The translations under genes and the position numbers were made by a program. 64,000 bases of DNA from Paraflavitalea devenefica (GTDB lineage: Bacteria; Bacteroidota; Bacteroidia; Chitinophagales; Chitinophagaceae), in assembly GCF_011759375.1 (NCBI RefSeq), contig NZ_JAARML010000009.1, positions 62,001 through 126,000 on the forward strand, read 5' to 3'. Below, piece by piece: positions 45,901 to 54,234 of this stretch (the stretch's first letter is position 1; each line of letters opens with the position of its first letter). The notes under the pieces were generated by a model that was given only the letters and a program-made list of their open reading frames with translations, was not told the DNA's origin and searched no databases.

Positions 45901-47160
45901 GGTACCTGTACCACTTACGATGGTGAAGACGATAGTAGCACCCGGTACCGGGTTGTTGTAGGCATCCCTGATGCGGGCCCTTACACGGTTGGTGGCGGTA
46001 TTATTAGCAAGTGCATTATCATTTACTACGAGTAATCCGGTACTCGATATGCCTACAGAAGGGGAACCGGCAGTAAAGGTCACTTTGGCCGGGCTGCCAT
46101 TCACAATGGGATTACCATTTACCGTAGCTGTGATGCTTACCTGACCAGCCACGGTGCTTTTCAGCGTAACAATGGCATCGCCGTTGGCATCGGTAGTGAC
46201 AGTAGCGGAGCTGGCAAAGGAAGCTGTACCACTGGCAATGGTAAATACCACACTGGCGCCGGGAACCGGGTTGCCATTGGCATCTACCACATGGGCTTTT
46301 ACACTGGTGGTGGCTGTACCATTGGCCGTTGCACTGGGCACTACCACAATTAATGCAGTAGCCGGGTTGGACGTTTGCGGCACATCGGCCACAAAGGTCG
46401 CCACAGCAGGGCTGCCATTGATAATATTGACACCATTAACAGAAGCAGTAATGCTTACCTGACCTGCCGTTAAACTCACCAATGATATGTCTGCATAACC
46501 ATTGGCATCTGTTTGAACAGGGTTAGGATCGGCAAAGTTGGCGGTACCGGCGGCAATGGTAAATAAGACGGGCTGATTCACCACGGGGTTACCGTAGGCG
46601 TCGGTTATACGCGCCCTAACAATATTTTTCTCCGTGCCATTGGCAACGGCATTGTCATCAATGACAGAAAGATTAGTAGTGGGAACGTTGGTGGCAGGAG
46701 GACCTGCTACAAAGTAAGTGACTGCAGGATTGCCAAATTTAAAAGGCACTCCATTTACGGATGCCGTAACGTTGGCCTGACCAATTGCAAAACCTGCAAA
46801 GGAGAAGGAGGCATTGCCGCTGGCATCTGTTACTTTATTTTGACCAAAGATCGAATTGGCAAAAGAGACAATGACACCCGGCACAGGAACACCAAATTCA
46901 TCCACGACGTGCGCCGTTACAATGTTCTCTTCACCACTATTGGCAATAGAGTTGGTTTTTGTGACAATGAGCTTCGTATCAGGATGGTTCATATCCGGTA
47001 CGCCTGGCGGACGACCGGCGCCTGGTGCAAATGCCAATGCGCCCGTGTTAAAGCCGGGTATGCATAACAGCATCCATAGCAACACAGACAAAAGTCTCTT
47101 ACGTTTTGGTCCCCTTGATAAAGATGAAGGGCTAAGACCTGATACTGAAGAAGCAGACAT
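42937..47160 (-). CDS. Giant surface protein with 12 Ig-like (Big_1) repeats and T9SS type B C-terminus
   Basis: A 1407-residue protein with a signal segment around residues 20-45 (LLSVLLWMLLCIPGFNTGALA). It then has 12 tandem repeats of about 105 residues ending in INGSPAVVTFVAD-like strings, each with VKAHVVDANGNPVPNATIVF and TTDANGDAIVTL. These are invasin/intimin-type Ig-like domains. The C-terminus (VPRVFTPNNDGTNDVVKPI, NIYNRWGNLVF, YLWIAEGLDK) is the gliding-motility-associated CHU_C domain, a type B signal for the type IX secretion system. Likely an adhesin or surface filament. The fifth to tenth repeats are very alike in DNA as well, so copy number may vary by recombination. Confidence 0.92.
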   Translation of the reverse strand: MSASSVSGLSPSSLSRGPKRKRLLSVLLWMLLCIPGFNTGALAFAPGAGRPPGVPDMNHPDTKLIVTKTNSIANSGEENIVTAHVVDEFGVPVPGVIVSFANSIFGQNKVTDASGNASFSFAGFAIGQANVTASVNGVPFKFGNPAVTYFVAGPPATNVPTTNLSVIDDNAVANGTEKNIVRARITDAYGNPVVNQPVLFTIAAGTANFADPNPVQTDANGYADISLVSLTAGQVSITASVNGVNIINGSPAVATFVADVPQTSNPATALIVVVPSATANGTATTSVKAHVVDANGNPVPGASVVFTIASGTASFASSATVTTDANGDAIVTLKSTVAGQVSITATVNGNPIVNGSPAKVTFTAGSPSVGISSTGLLVVNDNALANNTATNRVRARIRDAYNNPVPGATIVFTIVSGTGTFIGTGTATTNSNGNAYIDIVSTVAGQVSITATVNGVAIINGSPAVVTFVADAPNTGNPATALSVVTDNAVANNTALNSVKAHVVDANGNPVPNATIVFTITSGTATFQSAATITTDANGDAIVTLKSTVAGQVSITATVNGTPIVNGSPAVVTFVADAPNTGNPATALIIVSDFATANGTATNSVKAHVVDANGNPVENAVIIFTVNGTADFASVPAGMTDANGDFIVLLTSTVAGTVEVTATVNGISIVNGSPAVVTFVADAPQTGNPATTLSVVTDNAVANNTALNSVKAHIVDANGNPVPNATIVFTITSGTATFASSATITTNANGDAIVTLKSTVVGQVSITATVNGIPIVNGSPAIVTFVVDVPSTGNPATALSVVDDNATADDVDLNSVKAHIVDANGNPVPNATVVFTIASGTATFATAATVTTDANGDAIITLHSPVAGQVSITATVNGNPIVNGSPAVVTFVAGAPNTGNPATALIVVIPSAPANGTAVTSVKAHIVDANGNPVPNANIIFTIASGTANFASSATVTTNANGDAIVTLNSTVIGSVDITATVNGVAIVNGSPATVQFVVDVPSVTNPATALSVVTDNAVADGAATNSVKAHIVDASGHPVPNATIVFTISKGTAGFVGSATITTDANGDAIITLNSTVAGKVEITATVNGTAIINGSPAIVTFVAGVSNPGNPATALSVVVDNASANGTATNSVKAHVVDANGNPVPNATIEFTIASGTATFVGSTTVTTDANGDAIITLTSTVGGTVGITATVNGAPIVNGSPTTVTFTTDPDVSVPDTRLIVITNDALADGVETNSVKAHVVDASGTPLAMKEVFFRIESGSATVLTVQPVLTDANGDATILLASKAAGTVTVTAKVSDKPIVNGSPAKLRFVPIDIYVPRVFTPNNDGTNDVVKPIVVGITTFHYFNIYNRWGNLVFTTKDPNVGWDGRFKGILQPVETYLWIAEGLDKDKKKITRRGMVSLVR
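43206..46980 (-). repeat. Tandem DNA repeats coding 12 Ig-like domains
   Basis: Repeat period is about 310-330 bases. The most conserved core codes for SVKAHVVDANGNPVPNATI and the strings before INGSPAVVTFVA. Central units are the most similar; the first and last have diverged. Confidence 0.85.
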
Positions 47161-48049
47161 ACGATTTAGAGTTTAGTCAATAATCGAAATCCATTACCAG
47201 GCTATCCCGCAAGCGGGATAACCACGATACCGTTACCGTGTTACCGGCAAGTAATGATTAGGTTATTGATTACAGAGTAAGGTGCCTTGCAGTTACTGCC
47301 CTGTAAAGGATAAGCCGGCGCCATATAGCAAGGCGCAGTCCCTGTGTTGACAGGAGCTTATCGGAGGACAGTCTAATAACACCCGGTAAAAAGGAGGCTG
47401 CAGTTGCCTGGATAGTGTAGGGGTTAGTATCATAGTATTGGTTTTAAAATAAACTATTACGGTTTTTGGATTGATATTGGTTTTTATATGTAAAATGCGC
47501 TTTGCAAAATTAATCGGCTTTTTGGATAAAGGAAATACCCCCAATTACATACATATTTCCCCTATATATAAACATAAAACTAGCATAGCATAGAGAAAAT
47601 TGTATTTTTTGGTAAATTTAATTTGATATTACGTGGAATTACGCATGATAACCTGTTTATAGTCTGCAAGTTGTTGACAATGATCAACAATTTCCCTTAG
47701 TAAATACAATAATTCCACCTACACAATATTAAGACATTCCTCTTCCCTCTTCTGTTGCTTTTCGACAGGGCGGCTTGTTTTGAAGGTGGAAAACCAGGCA
47801 GTAAAAAAAATAATCATACTTGTTAATAGCCCTTATCAGCCCTCAAAAAGCCTTACTTATGTGACGGAATTGTTAAGGAAATAGAAAAAAACATCGTTTT
47901 TCCTTTATTTTTTCGCCCAAAAAACAAGTTGGGCATCATGGCCCTTTTTCTCCGGAACCCGCACCGGCAGGGCGTTTCACTTTTCAAAACACCTGTTTAG
48001 CATCCTGAAATGAGCTTTTATTTGATTTCTGCCCTGGATTATCCCGCTG
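47161..48049. other. Gene-free 0.9-kb stretch between the adhesin and the small exported gene
   Basis: AT-rich, with no credible coding frame; an 83-codon minus-strand frame at 47293-47544 lacks any recognisable feature. It holds a hairpin TATCCCGC/GCGGGATA (47203-47220) in the adhesin 5' region and TAATTTTG on the minus strand (47512-47505), a match to TAnnTTTG that could promote the adhesin with a long 5' leader. Further right is the conserved GGGCATCATGG / AGCATCCTGAAATGAG block (47931-48016) also found at 58707-58790. Confidence 0.5.
47203..47220 (-). promoter_or_regulatory. Hairpin in the adhesin 5' region
   Basis: TATCCCGC and GCGGGATA with a two-base loop, 43 bases ahead of the adhesin ATG. 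It may affect translation; no T-run. Confidence 0.45.
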
Positions 48050-48057
48050 TATGTTTG
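48021..48057 (+). promoter_or_regulatory. Promoter of the small exported protein gene, copy 1
   Basis: TATGTTTG at 48050-48057 fits TAnnTTTG. The surrounding block, from AGCATCCTGAAATGAG through CCCGCTGTATGTTTGCATC, is shared with the region ahead of the second copy at 58971. Confidence 0.6.
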
Positions 48058-48197
48058 CATCATGAAATAAAGAAAACACCATCCTGGTGTTACGATGCAG
48101 GAGATACGACTCCTTCCTTCTTTCTTCAACATTGCCTGCCCGGTTGCCCATCCATACGAAGCTTTCAACACTGTTTAAAAACTTTAAATTATACGTT

Positions 48198-48608
48198 ATG
48201 AAAACGATTATGAGGAATTATGGAATTATGGCAATCGCCCTGGTAGCATTCACCCTGGCCTTCTCTACCACAACACTGGCCAACAACGAAAAAGAAAAAG
48301 TTGCTTCTGCTATAGAACTGAAATTCATCGGTCACTACGAAAACCAGCCGGTTTTCCAACTGAACCTGAACAACAAGGAAGCCGATGAGTTTACCATTAC
48401 TTTCCGTGATGATTATGGTAATGTACTGTATTCCGGTAAGGTAAAAGGCAGCAACATTTCCAAGAAGTTTATGCTGAACATTGAAGAGATCGGTGACAAT
48501 GTACTGAGCGTGGAAGTAAAGGCTAAGAAGAACAGCCAGGCTGAAGTGTACAAGATCAACAGGAACCGCAGCTATGTGGAAGAAACTGTAGTAAGCAAGA
48601 TCAAGTAA
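48198..48608 (+). CDS. Small exported protein, paralogue of 58971-59381
   Basis: A 136-residue protein with a signal peptide (MKTIMRNYGIMAIALVAFTL, cut near TTTLANN). The mature part has IELKFIGHYENQPVFQLNLN, EFTITFRDDYGNVLYSGKVK and YKINRNRSYVEETVVSKIK. It looks like a single beta-sandwich-type domain of the kind common in Chitinophagaceae, with unknown function. I start at this ATG because the signal peptide begins here; an upstream extension would run through the promoter. It is followed by a strong terminator and converges with terC. The second copy lies at the other end of the Ter operon. Confidence 0.85.
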   Translation: MKTIMRNYGIMAIALVAFTLAFSTTTLANNEKEKVASAIELKFIGHYENQPVFQLNLNNKEADEFTITFRDDYGNVLYSGKVKGSNISKKFMLNIEEIGDNVLSVEVKAKKNSQAEVYKINRNRSYVEETVVSKIK

Positions 48609-48633
48609 TCAGTCAATAAGTTTATGTGTTAAG

Positions 48634-48670
48634 AAAGTGGAGCATCTGCCGTAGATGCTCCACTTTTTTT
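48634..48670. terminator. Terminator between the small exported gene and terC
   Basis: AAAGTGGAGCATCT (48634-48647), loop GCCGT, AGATGCTCCACTTT (48653-48666), then TTTT. A 14-pair stem that serves the plus-strand gene and, less well, the minus-strand Ter operon. Confidence 0.9.
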
Positions 48671-48679
48671 ATTACTTTA

Positions 48680-49450
48680 TTAGATGTCTGCTTCCTGTTT
48701 TTTGCTGCCGAAGAGCAGGGTGTAAAGAATGGGCAGTATAAATATGCTGATGGTGAGGATGGATACGCCCCAATCGGCAGCATGGCTTCCGAGGAATTTG
48801 CTGACTGCCGTTTGTGGCTGAAAGTGCTCATATAAAGAAAGCATGAGCTTGATACCCAGGATAGCAATGACCACAAAGGCAGCCGTTTCGAGGAAAGCGT
48901 ATTTTTCCATGAGCTTTACAAAGCCCTGCGCCACGAACCGCATGGCCAGGATACCGATGAATACACCCAGCCAGATGAGGATGATGTTATCGGAGAAGGC
49001 CACCGCCGCAAATACGTTATCAATAGAGAAAGCGAGGTCCATGATCTCCACGAGCGCTACGGTAGCCCAGAAGTTGCCCAGGGCGCCCACGGTACTGCGG
49101 TATAACCAGTTGCTCTTTTTATCGAGCGTATCATCTTCCTTTTCCGGCGTTTGCTTTCCTTTCCACCAATCCCATACGAGATAAAGCAGGTAGAGCCCCC
49201 CCAGTGGTTTGAGCCACCATATTTTGATGATGTAAGCAGCCAGGAGCAAACAGATACCCCGGAACACATAGGCGCCAATGATACCATACCGCAGGGCCCT
49301 GCTTCTCTGCTCTTTGGGCAGGTCCATGACCATGGTGGCCAGTACTGCAGCATTATCCACCGACAGCAAGCTCTCAATTACAATAAGATTCCCAACCACC
49401 GCCAACGCAGCAAGGGGGTTGTTGAGAATGTCCTGGATCATTTCATTCAT
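48680..49450 (-). CDS. terC: TerC-family integral membrane protein
   Basis: A 256-residue protein with about seven hydrophobic segments. The TerC signatures are the acidic intramembrane motifs SLLSVDNAAVLATMV (about residue 28) and LAFSIDNVFAAVAFSD (about 140), both with Asp-Asn. Family members are linked to tellurite resistance and manganese export. It is the last gene of the Ter operon, 14 bases after the kinase gene. Confidence 0.92.
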   Translation of the reverse strand: MNEMIQDILNNPLAALAVVGNLIVIESLLSVDNAAVLATMVMDLPKEQRSRALRYGIIGAYVFRGICLLLAAYIIKIWWLKPLGGLYLLYLVWDWWKGKQTPEKEDDTLDKKSNWLYRSTVGALGNFWATVALVEIMDLAFSIDNVFAAVAFSDNIILIWLGVFIGILAMRFVAQGFVKLMEKYAFLETAAFVVIAILGIKLMLSLYEHFQPQTAVSKFLGSHAADWGVSILTISIFILPILYTLLFGSKKQEADI

Positions 49451-49464
49451 GATATATTCTGATT

Positions 49465-50961
49465 TTAATTATTGACCATTTGAACTATGATAAGCCTCCC
49501 GCCCTCTTCTTTGGAAAGGAGGATCTTTTGCGCATCTTTTATTTCCATCATCTGCCCAATGGGAATTTCCTGGTCGGCATCCACGTCTTTTAAACCGGGA
49601 ATGTCCTGGTTTACCAGCACCCATTTGCTCTGGTGAAATACAAAGTAACCCACCGTTTTTTTCTGATCGGCTGTCAGCCGCTCATTGGGCGATATGTTCT
49701 TGTTGATATGCCACTGGTAAATATACTGATTGCTATAAACCATGAGCCGGTGATTCTCAAAACTAAACATCCCTTTGGGGTTTTTGGAATATAGATTGAG
49801 TACGGGTAGCTGTCCACGGTACGGCGTACCACAAAAGGGGCATTTGGGGGCCGTGGTATTGTCAAATACGTACCACTTCATTTCGCATGACTTGTTCTGG
49901 CAGGGCTGCATGAGGTCAACCGTTTTCACCAGTGCATTCTCCCATTCATCGGCGGTAGGCCGCATAGCGGGGTTGTGCAGGCCATCTATGAAGGCCCTGT
50001 CAAATAGTTGTTTCAGGTAAGGTCCGGTGATGGTATAGGGTAGTTTGTCCGTATCGGCCCAGGGCAGGTAGCTTGGTTTTACCTGGCTTAGTTTGGGCCT
50101 GTTGGAAGTATCGGTGGGATGCTCAATAAACAGCGCTTTTGAGCCCATGGACAGTTCTTCATCTTTCTGTGCATCGGCATCATGTACTTTTCCGCCACGC
50201 AACGGATGGCGCCGCAGCAGGTACATGTAGATCATGACGGCCAGTGCATGCCTGTCGGTAGGAATGCCCGGGAATTTCCTGCTTTTATCTTCTTTGGGCA
50301 GGTGCCTGGTGGCCAGTACTTCGGGCGCAATGAAGTCGGGCGTGCCCAATACATCCGGTGGAAATTTACCGGGCACTACCAGCCCATCAATGTCAATGAT
50401 GGCTGCCCGGCCGCTAACCGGATCTATTAAAACGTTTTTATAGGACAGATCGGAATGGGCCAGGCCGGCGGCATGCATACGCTTTACGCCGCGGCTGATG
50501 GTGATGCAGATGAGAAAGTATTTGTACCAATCCCCTTTTTCAGAAGGATCGAGGTTTTTGTTCTGGTGAAAAGCGCTGGCGAACCATTTCCCCTCTTTTT
50601 CCTTTCCTTTGATCTGCAGGAAGTCATTGTTGCGGGAACCTGTCTGGAAGAAGAAATGTTTCTGGTAGGTAGGCGCCACAATTCCCAGCCTGCCATTCCA
50701 TTCCACCACTTTGGTGGGCCAGCAATAGAGGTCTTTCCAGTAATCGCCGCCGGCCTGCTTAAAGATGCGGTCATAAAAGGTGCCGGTAATGGTGAGCAGG
50801 CGATCCCTGGCCACCGCATCCTGTTTATCCCGGAAGAAGGCTACCACATAGGTTTTATCAGGACTGAAGTAGACGTCCTTCATGCCTCCCTGGCCGATCA
50901 TGTCATTGACAAATTCCACGTCGGTGCCGTCGGCTGCTTTTATTTTGATGGTGTTTGCCAT
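49465..50961 (-). CDS. Ter-associated protein kinase with zinc ribbon and C-terminal domain
   Basis: A 498-residue protein kinase-like protein. Visible are the glycine loop MIGQGGMKDV (21-30), the catalytic HSDLSYKNVL (169-178, Ser replacing the usual Arg of HRD), the metal-binding DID (190-192, in place of DFG), and GTPDFIAPEV (206-215). The usual VAxK lysine is not evident; the strand reads VVAFFRDK. A CxxxxC...CxxC zinc ribbon (CQNKSC, CPFCG) lies near 355-380, followed by a beta-rich C-terminal domain. It forms a TerY-P-type triad with the next two genes upstream, PP2C phosphatase and VWA protein. Confidence 0.85.
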   Translation of the reverse strand: MANTIKIKAADGTDVEFVNDMIGQGGMKDVYFSPDKTYVVAFFRDKQDAVARDRLLTITGTFYDRIFKQAGGDYWKDLYCWPTKVVEWNGRLGIVAPTYQKHFFFQTGSRNNDFLQIKGKEKEGKWFASAFHQNKNLDPSEKGDWYKYFLICITISRGVKRMHAAGLAHSDLSYKNVLIDPVSGRAAIIDIDGLVVPGKFPPDVLGTPDFIAPEVLATRHLPKEDKSRKFPGIPTDRHALAVMIYMYLLRRHPLRGGKVHDADAQKDEELSMGSKALFIEHPTDTSNRPKLSQVKPSYLPWADTDKLPYTITGPYLKQLFDRAFIDGLHNPAMRPTADEWENALVKTVDLMQPCQNKSCEMKWYVFDNTTAPKCPFCGTPYRGQLPVLNLYSKNPKGMFSFENHRLMVYSNQYIYQWHINKNISPNERLTADQKKTVGYFVFHQSKWVLVNQDIPGLKDVDADQEIPIGQMMEIKDAQKILLSKEEGGRLIIVQMVNN

Positions 50962-50963
50962 AG

Positions 50964-52157
50964 TTAAAAGAGTATTGCTATTGTACGGTCGTCATATTCT
51001 CCTTTTACCCAGAAATCCAGCCATTGTAATAACTGGTTATGGGCATTTTCATTGTCCCTGGTTAAGGTTACTTCTTTTTGTATTTCAGCAAATAGCTGAT
51101 CCCATTTCTCCGCTTTGAAGAGATTGGCATCGGTATGGAACCAGGCATCGGTAATGCCATCGGTCATTAATACCATTGCATCGAAATCGTCTACCAGTTC
51201 AAAGCGTATGCGTTTATAGAAGGCCGATGCTTCAAAGATCTCCTGCATGGTGAGGAACCTCGTTTGCCCGGAGTATTCACCGCTATCGGTTTCGCCCAGT
51301 ATTTTCGGTGCTTCCCCTTTTTTGTAGATGCCTACTCCCCCATCCCCTACCCAAAAAGCGCCGATGAACCATTTGTTGCCATATTGCCGGCAAACGGTGG
51401 CCAATAAGGTAGTGGCATAGTCTTTTACCGCATTCTGTTTGCTCTCTGCCTCTTTGGCAATGTTCTTGTAGGCCAGGAAAACGGCATTGCCCAATGTATT
51501 ATAGAGTGTATCACCAATGGCTTTGCGGTTAGCATCATCCGGGTTGATCTCCCATTGTGCAATCAGGGCTTCCAGTTCATCCAGCTTGCTACTGGTGGCC
51601 GACAAAGACAAATGCTCTGTTACCGTATCAGTAGCTATACGCGACCCTTCGCGCGAGAATTTGGCAGAGCCCGCCCCATCAGCCACGGTTACTACATACC
51701 AGCCTGTATCGGCCCGGTAGATGGCGTCAACATCATCCTCCCTGAATTTGGCTTCCCGGGCATGGGAGCGTCCGCGCTTACTCGCTGCAATGATGGTCCT
51801 GCCACCATCGGCCAGTCTTTTCGTTTCTGTATGAGGCTTTTGATAAGGCGCCTCAGGAGGTGGTTCCTCCTCCGTCCACAAGCTCCTGGGATCAAAGTTT
51901 ACAAAGAGGTGTACCGGTTTACTGAGTAATTGTTCTCCATTACTGTCACTGTATTTATAGTGCAGGGTTATATCCGCGTCGCCGGGTTTTGAAGGAATGC
52001 CCTGTACGATGCGCTCTTCCGGGTTGTAGCTAAGGCCAATGGCTTCCAGCCCTTCGAAATGATGCTCGCCAATGCCAGACAATGCAAATTTTTCCCATTC
52101 AACAGCATAGCTGTAGGCTTCTTTTTCTTTGGCATTGGGAAATACGATTTTATCCAC
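50964..52157 (-). CDS. PP2C-type protein phosphatase with N-terminal domain
   Basis: A 397-residue protein starting at GTG. The PP2C part covers about 120-397, with the metal-binding aspartates in VVTVADGAGSAKFSREG, the FIGAFWVGDGGVGIY segment, VLMTDGITDAWF and the terminal DDRTIAILF. The N-terminal about 110 residues are beta-rich and unlike PP2C. In Ter systems, a PP2C, a kinase and a VWA protein recur together and are thought to switch the VWA protein by phosphorylation. Its stop codon is two bases from the kinase start. Confidence 0.85.
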   Translation of the reverse strand: MDKIVFPNAKEKEAYSYAVEWEKFALSGIGEHHFEGLEAIGLSYNPEERIVQGIPSKPGDADITLHYKYSDSNGEQLLSKPVHLFVNFDPRSLWTEEEPPPEAPYQKPHTETKRLADGGRTIIAASKRGRSHAREAKFREDDVDAIYRADTGWYVVTVADGAGSAKFSREGSRIATDTVTEHLSLSATSSKLDELEALIAQWEINPDDANRKAIGDTLYNTLGNAVFLAYKNIAKEAESKQNAVKDYATTLLATVCRQYGNKWFIGAFWVGDGGVGIYKKGEAPKILGETDSGEYSGQTRFLTMQEIFEASAFYKRIRFELVDDFDAMVLMTDGITDAWFHTDANLFKAEKWDQLFAEIQKEVTLTRDNENAHNQLLQWLDFWVKGEYDDRTIAILF

Positions 52158-52184
52158 AGAATTATTGGGTTGGTTGTATTGATG

Positions 52185-53237
52185 TTATCCTCTTGAACGG
52201 TTGATGTCCTGGTGTCCTGATGCAAAGCCGAATTTAGCTTGTGTATTGCACCAGGGACAGGTACTTACTTCTTCATCGCCGGTACACATGATGCCACCGC
52301 AGGCGCAAGTGCTGAAGCCGTATTGATTGCCGCAGCAGGGACAGTGCGGAAAGCCCACCAGCTCTGCTGAACTGATCTTTTGGTTGGTAGGTTGATTGTC
52401 GGTCAACTGGAAATAGGTCTCGTCTACCGGGAAGCTGCCCTGCAGCTTGAAGAATTGTGTATCCAATGCAAGGCCTTCAATGTTGGAGGGCTTGATATTG
52501 CGTTTGTATTTTATTAAGTAAGGTTTTTTGGTAGCCTGGCATTTGGACAGGAAGACAGCAAAGTTGTTGTCAATGACCTGGGGTACTGAAGAGGCAGCGG
52601 GTTCTACTTTGGTAAGGACTGCCTCATCCAGCTTAGCCAGTTGGGGGCCATCGAGGTTATTTTCCGCGATGCTCATACTGGTGGTCTTGATGGAGGCCGT
52701 GACCCATTTAAAGAATGATTTGTAGGACTCCGGCGCGAGGTTCTTTACGAGCAGCACATCATTGGTGAGCCTGCCCAATAGATTGGTATCCGTATTATCG
52801 CCGAGCGCAATGGCTACGATGGAAGCTTTCTTTTTGTACTGATTGATCCATTTGGTAATGGCCGCTTCGGGATTGTCGGTAGGTGCACCATCCGTAAAGA
52901 GGAAGATGATCGGCTTCCAGTCGCCCTTGGTGTCGGCGGTGCTCCTGACCACATTGGTATCGATATCGTGCATGAGAAACTCCAGCGCTTCCCCGAGGGA
53001 GGTGCCGCCGCCAACAGGCATGCGCGGCGGATAGAAAGAAGTGAGCTCTGTCAGCGGCACAATGCGTTTGGTTTTCCCGGCAAAGACGATGATGGATATC
53101 CAGGCTGTTTCCAGCGCATAGGGATCGGACCGGAGGTCTTTGATGATGGAGGCAATGCCTTCTTCCACATAGGGCATCTGATCGCCCACCATGGATTCTG
53201 ATACGTCTATTAAAAAGTATACCGGCAGTCTGCGCAT
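52185..53237 (-). CDS. TerY-type VWA protein with C-terminal zinc ribbons
   Basis: A 350-residue protein. The N-terminal von Willebrand A domain carries the MIDAS motif DVSES (residues 12-16 in YFLIDVSESM), Thr in GGGTSLGEAL and Asp in FLFTDGAPTD. A short middle region leads to cysteine pairs at the C-terminus (FPHCPCCGNQYGFSTC, then CACGGIMC, TCPWCN), a zinc ribbon. VWA proteins of this kind are candidate scaffolds for the Ter complex. Third member of the kinase-phosphatase-VWA triad; 28 bases ahead of the PP2C gene. Confidence 0.9.
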   Translation of the reverse strand: MRRLPVYFLIDVSESMVGDQMPYVEEGIASIIKDLRSDPYALETAWISIIVFAGKTKRIVPLTELTSFYPPRMPVGGGTSLGEALEFLMHDIDTNVVRSTADTKGDWKPIIFLFTDGAPTDNPEAAITKWINQYKKKASIVAIALGDNTDTNLLGRLTNDVLLVKNLAPESYKSFFKWVTASIKTTSMSIAENNLDGPQLAKLDEAVLTKVEPAASSVPQVIDNNFAVFLSKCQATKKPYLIKYKRNIKPSNIEGLALDTQFFKLQGSFPVDETYFQLTDNQPTNQKISSAELVGFPHCPCCGNQYGFSTCACGGIMCTGDEEVSTCPWCNTQAKFGFASGHQDINRSRG

Positions 53238-53271
53238 AAGAAGATGTTTAGTTGAGTTCTCAGGTTAAAGT

Positions 53272-53535
53272 TTAGAACCGGCCAATGCCCATTAAAAGCA
53301 ATAACACAATGAGCAAAACGATCTGTGACATGTCTACAGAGAGTCCACTGCCAACCTTTGTTGGCTTGAATACTCCCCGCAGAAAGTTCAGCACAGGATT
53401 AAATATTTTACTAAAGAAATCAAAGGTGCTCTTGTATCGCTGGTCCAACCTGTCTTTATAGGGTAATAGTTTTGAGTACAGGAAGAGACCTACGATGAGT
53501 ATATTGAGCAATATCCATATTATGAAATACAACAT
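53272..53535 (-). CDS. Small membrane protein, YggT-like
   Basis: An 87-residue protein with an N-terminal membrane helix (MLYFIIWILLNILIVGLFLY) and a C-terminal one (IVLLIVLLLLMGIGRF). The centre, IFNPVLNFLRGVFKP followed by DMSQIVLL, resembles one half of the YggT family. It sits between two terY genes in the Ter operon, so it may anchor the complex at the membrane; that is inference. Confidence 0.75.
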   Translation of the reverse strand: MLYFIIWILLNILIVGLFLYSKLLPYKDRLDQRYKSTFDFFSKIFNPVLNFLRGVFKPTKVGSGLSVDMSQIVLLIVLLLLMGIGRF

Positions 53536-53544
53536 TTTTTTATT

Positions 53545-54180
53545 TTAAATAACCATGTTCACCTGCGGTGGCGGAGGCGGTAACATGATATCGCCGCCGG
53601 CGCCCATACTTCTGTTGCCTGTGCTTACAGAAGCTGACACCCATTTGAAAAATGATTTGATGGTAGAGCTGTCGGCCGTATCCAGGTGTACTACGGTGTG
53701 CGTAAGCTCTTTGAGCAACTGATCATCTGTTTTGGACCCTGCGGCACAAGCCACTATTTCCCCAAAGTGCCTGCTTTTTACTTCGGGTATCATTTCCCGG
53801 TATTTCTGCAGGTCGCTGGGCTTGCCATCTGTCATGATGAACAACAGCGGCATCCAGTCGCCTTTCTGGTCGGACGTGCTTTTCAACACTTCCTTATCTA
53901 CCAGTTCACAAAGCAGTTCCAGCGCCTGTCCCAGGTGGGTAGGCCCGGAATCGGGCGTGGTGATCTCTGGCAGAATAAGGCTTTCCAGGTCTTTGAGGGG
54001 AAGGATGTTGTTAACCTCCCGGTCGAAGGTGATGATGGAAAGGTGTACGGATTCCAATGCAAAGGGGTCCTGCCGTAAGAAACCAATGAGTGATTCAAGT
54101 CCATTCTTTACAGCTTCAATAGGCTCCCCTTTCATGGAGCCGGAGGTATCCAGTAATAAATATACAGGCAGTCTTCTCAT
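53545..54180 (-). CDS. terY: TerY-type VWA protein
   Basis: A 211-residue single VWA domain. MIDAS residues are DTSGSM (residues 10-15), Thr in SGPTHLGQAL and Asp in FIMTDGKPSD. The C-terminus ends in MLPPPPPQVNMVI, a proline run also seen in the paralogue at 56306. It lies between the YggT-like gene and terD; paralogue of 52185-53237 without the zinc ribbon. Confidence 0.92.
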   Translation of the reverse strand: MRRLPVYLLLDTSGSMKGEPIEAVKNGLESLIGFLRQDPFALESVHLSIITFDREVNNILPLKDLESLILPEITTPDSGPTHLGQALELLCELVDKEVLKSTSDQKGDWMPLLFIMTDGKPSDLQKYREMIPEVKSRHFGEIVACAAGSKTDDQLLKELTHTVVHLDTADSSTIKSFFKWVSASVSTGNRSMGAGGDIMLPPPPPQVNMVI

Positions 54181-54194
54181 GATTTAATTTTTTT

Positions 54195-54214
54195 CCCCGG
54201 CCTGAAGGCCGGGG
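54195..54214. promoter_or_regulatory. Strong hairpin between terD and terY inside the Ter operon
   Basis: CCCCGGCCT (54195-54203) and AGGCCGGGG (54206-54214), two-base loop. On the transcribed strand the hairpin is followed by A-rich, not T-rich, bases, so it is not a terminator there. It may protect or separate transcript parts. Confidence 0.6.
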
Positions 54215-54234
54215 CAATACAACCTGCAATACAA

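Noticed and set aside
43206-46980. Regular repeats that could be taken for a CRISPR array
   Set aside because: The period of about 310-330 bases, in-frame coding and protein-level conservation show tandem protein domains, not 25-40-base repeats with unique spacers.
47293-47544. 83-codon minus-strand frame ahead of the adhesin
   Set aside because: It spans a likely promoter box and a hairpin-bearing 5' region, with no signal, domain or conservation that can be seen.
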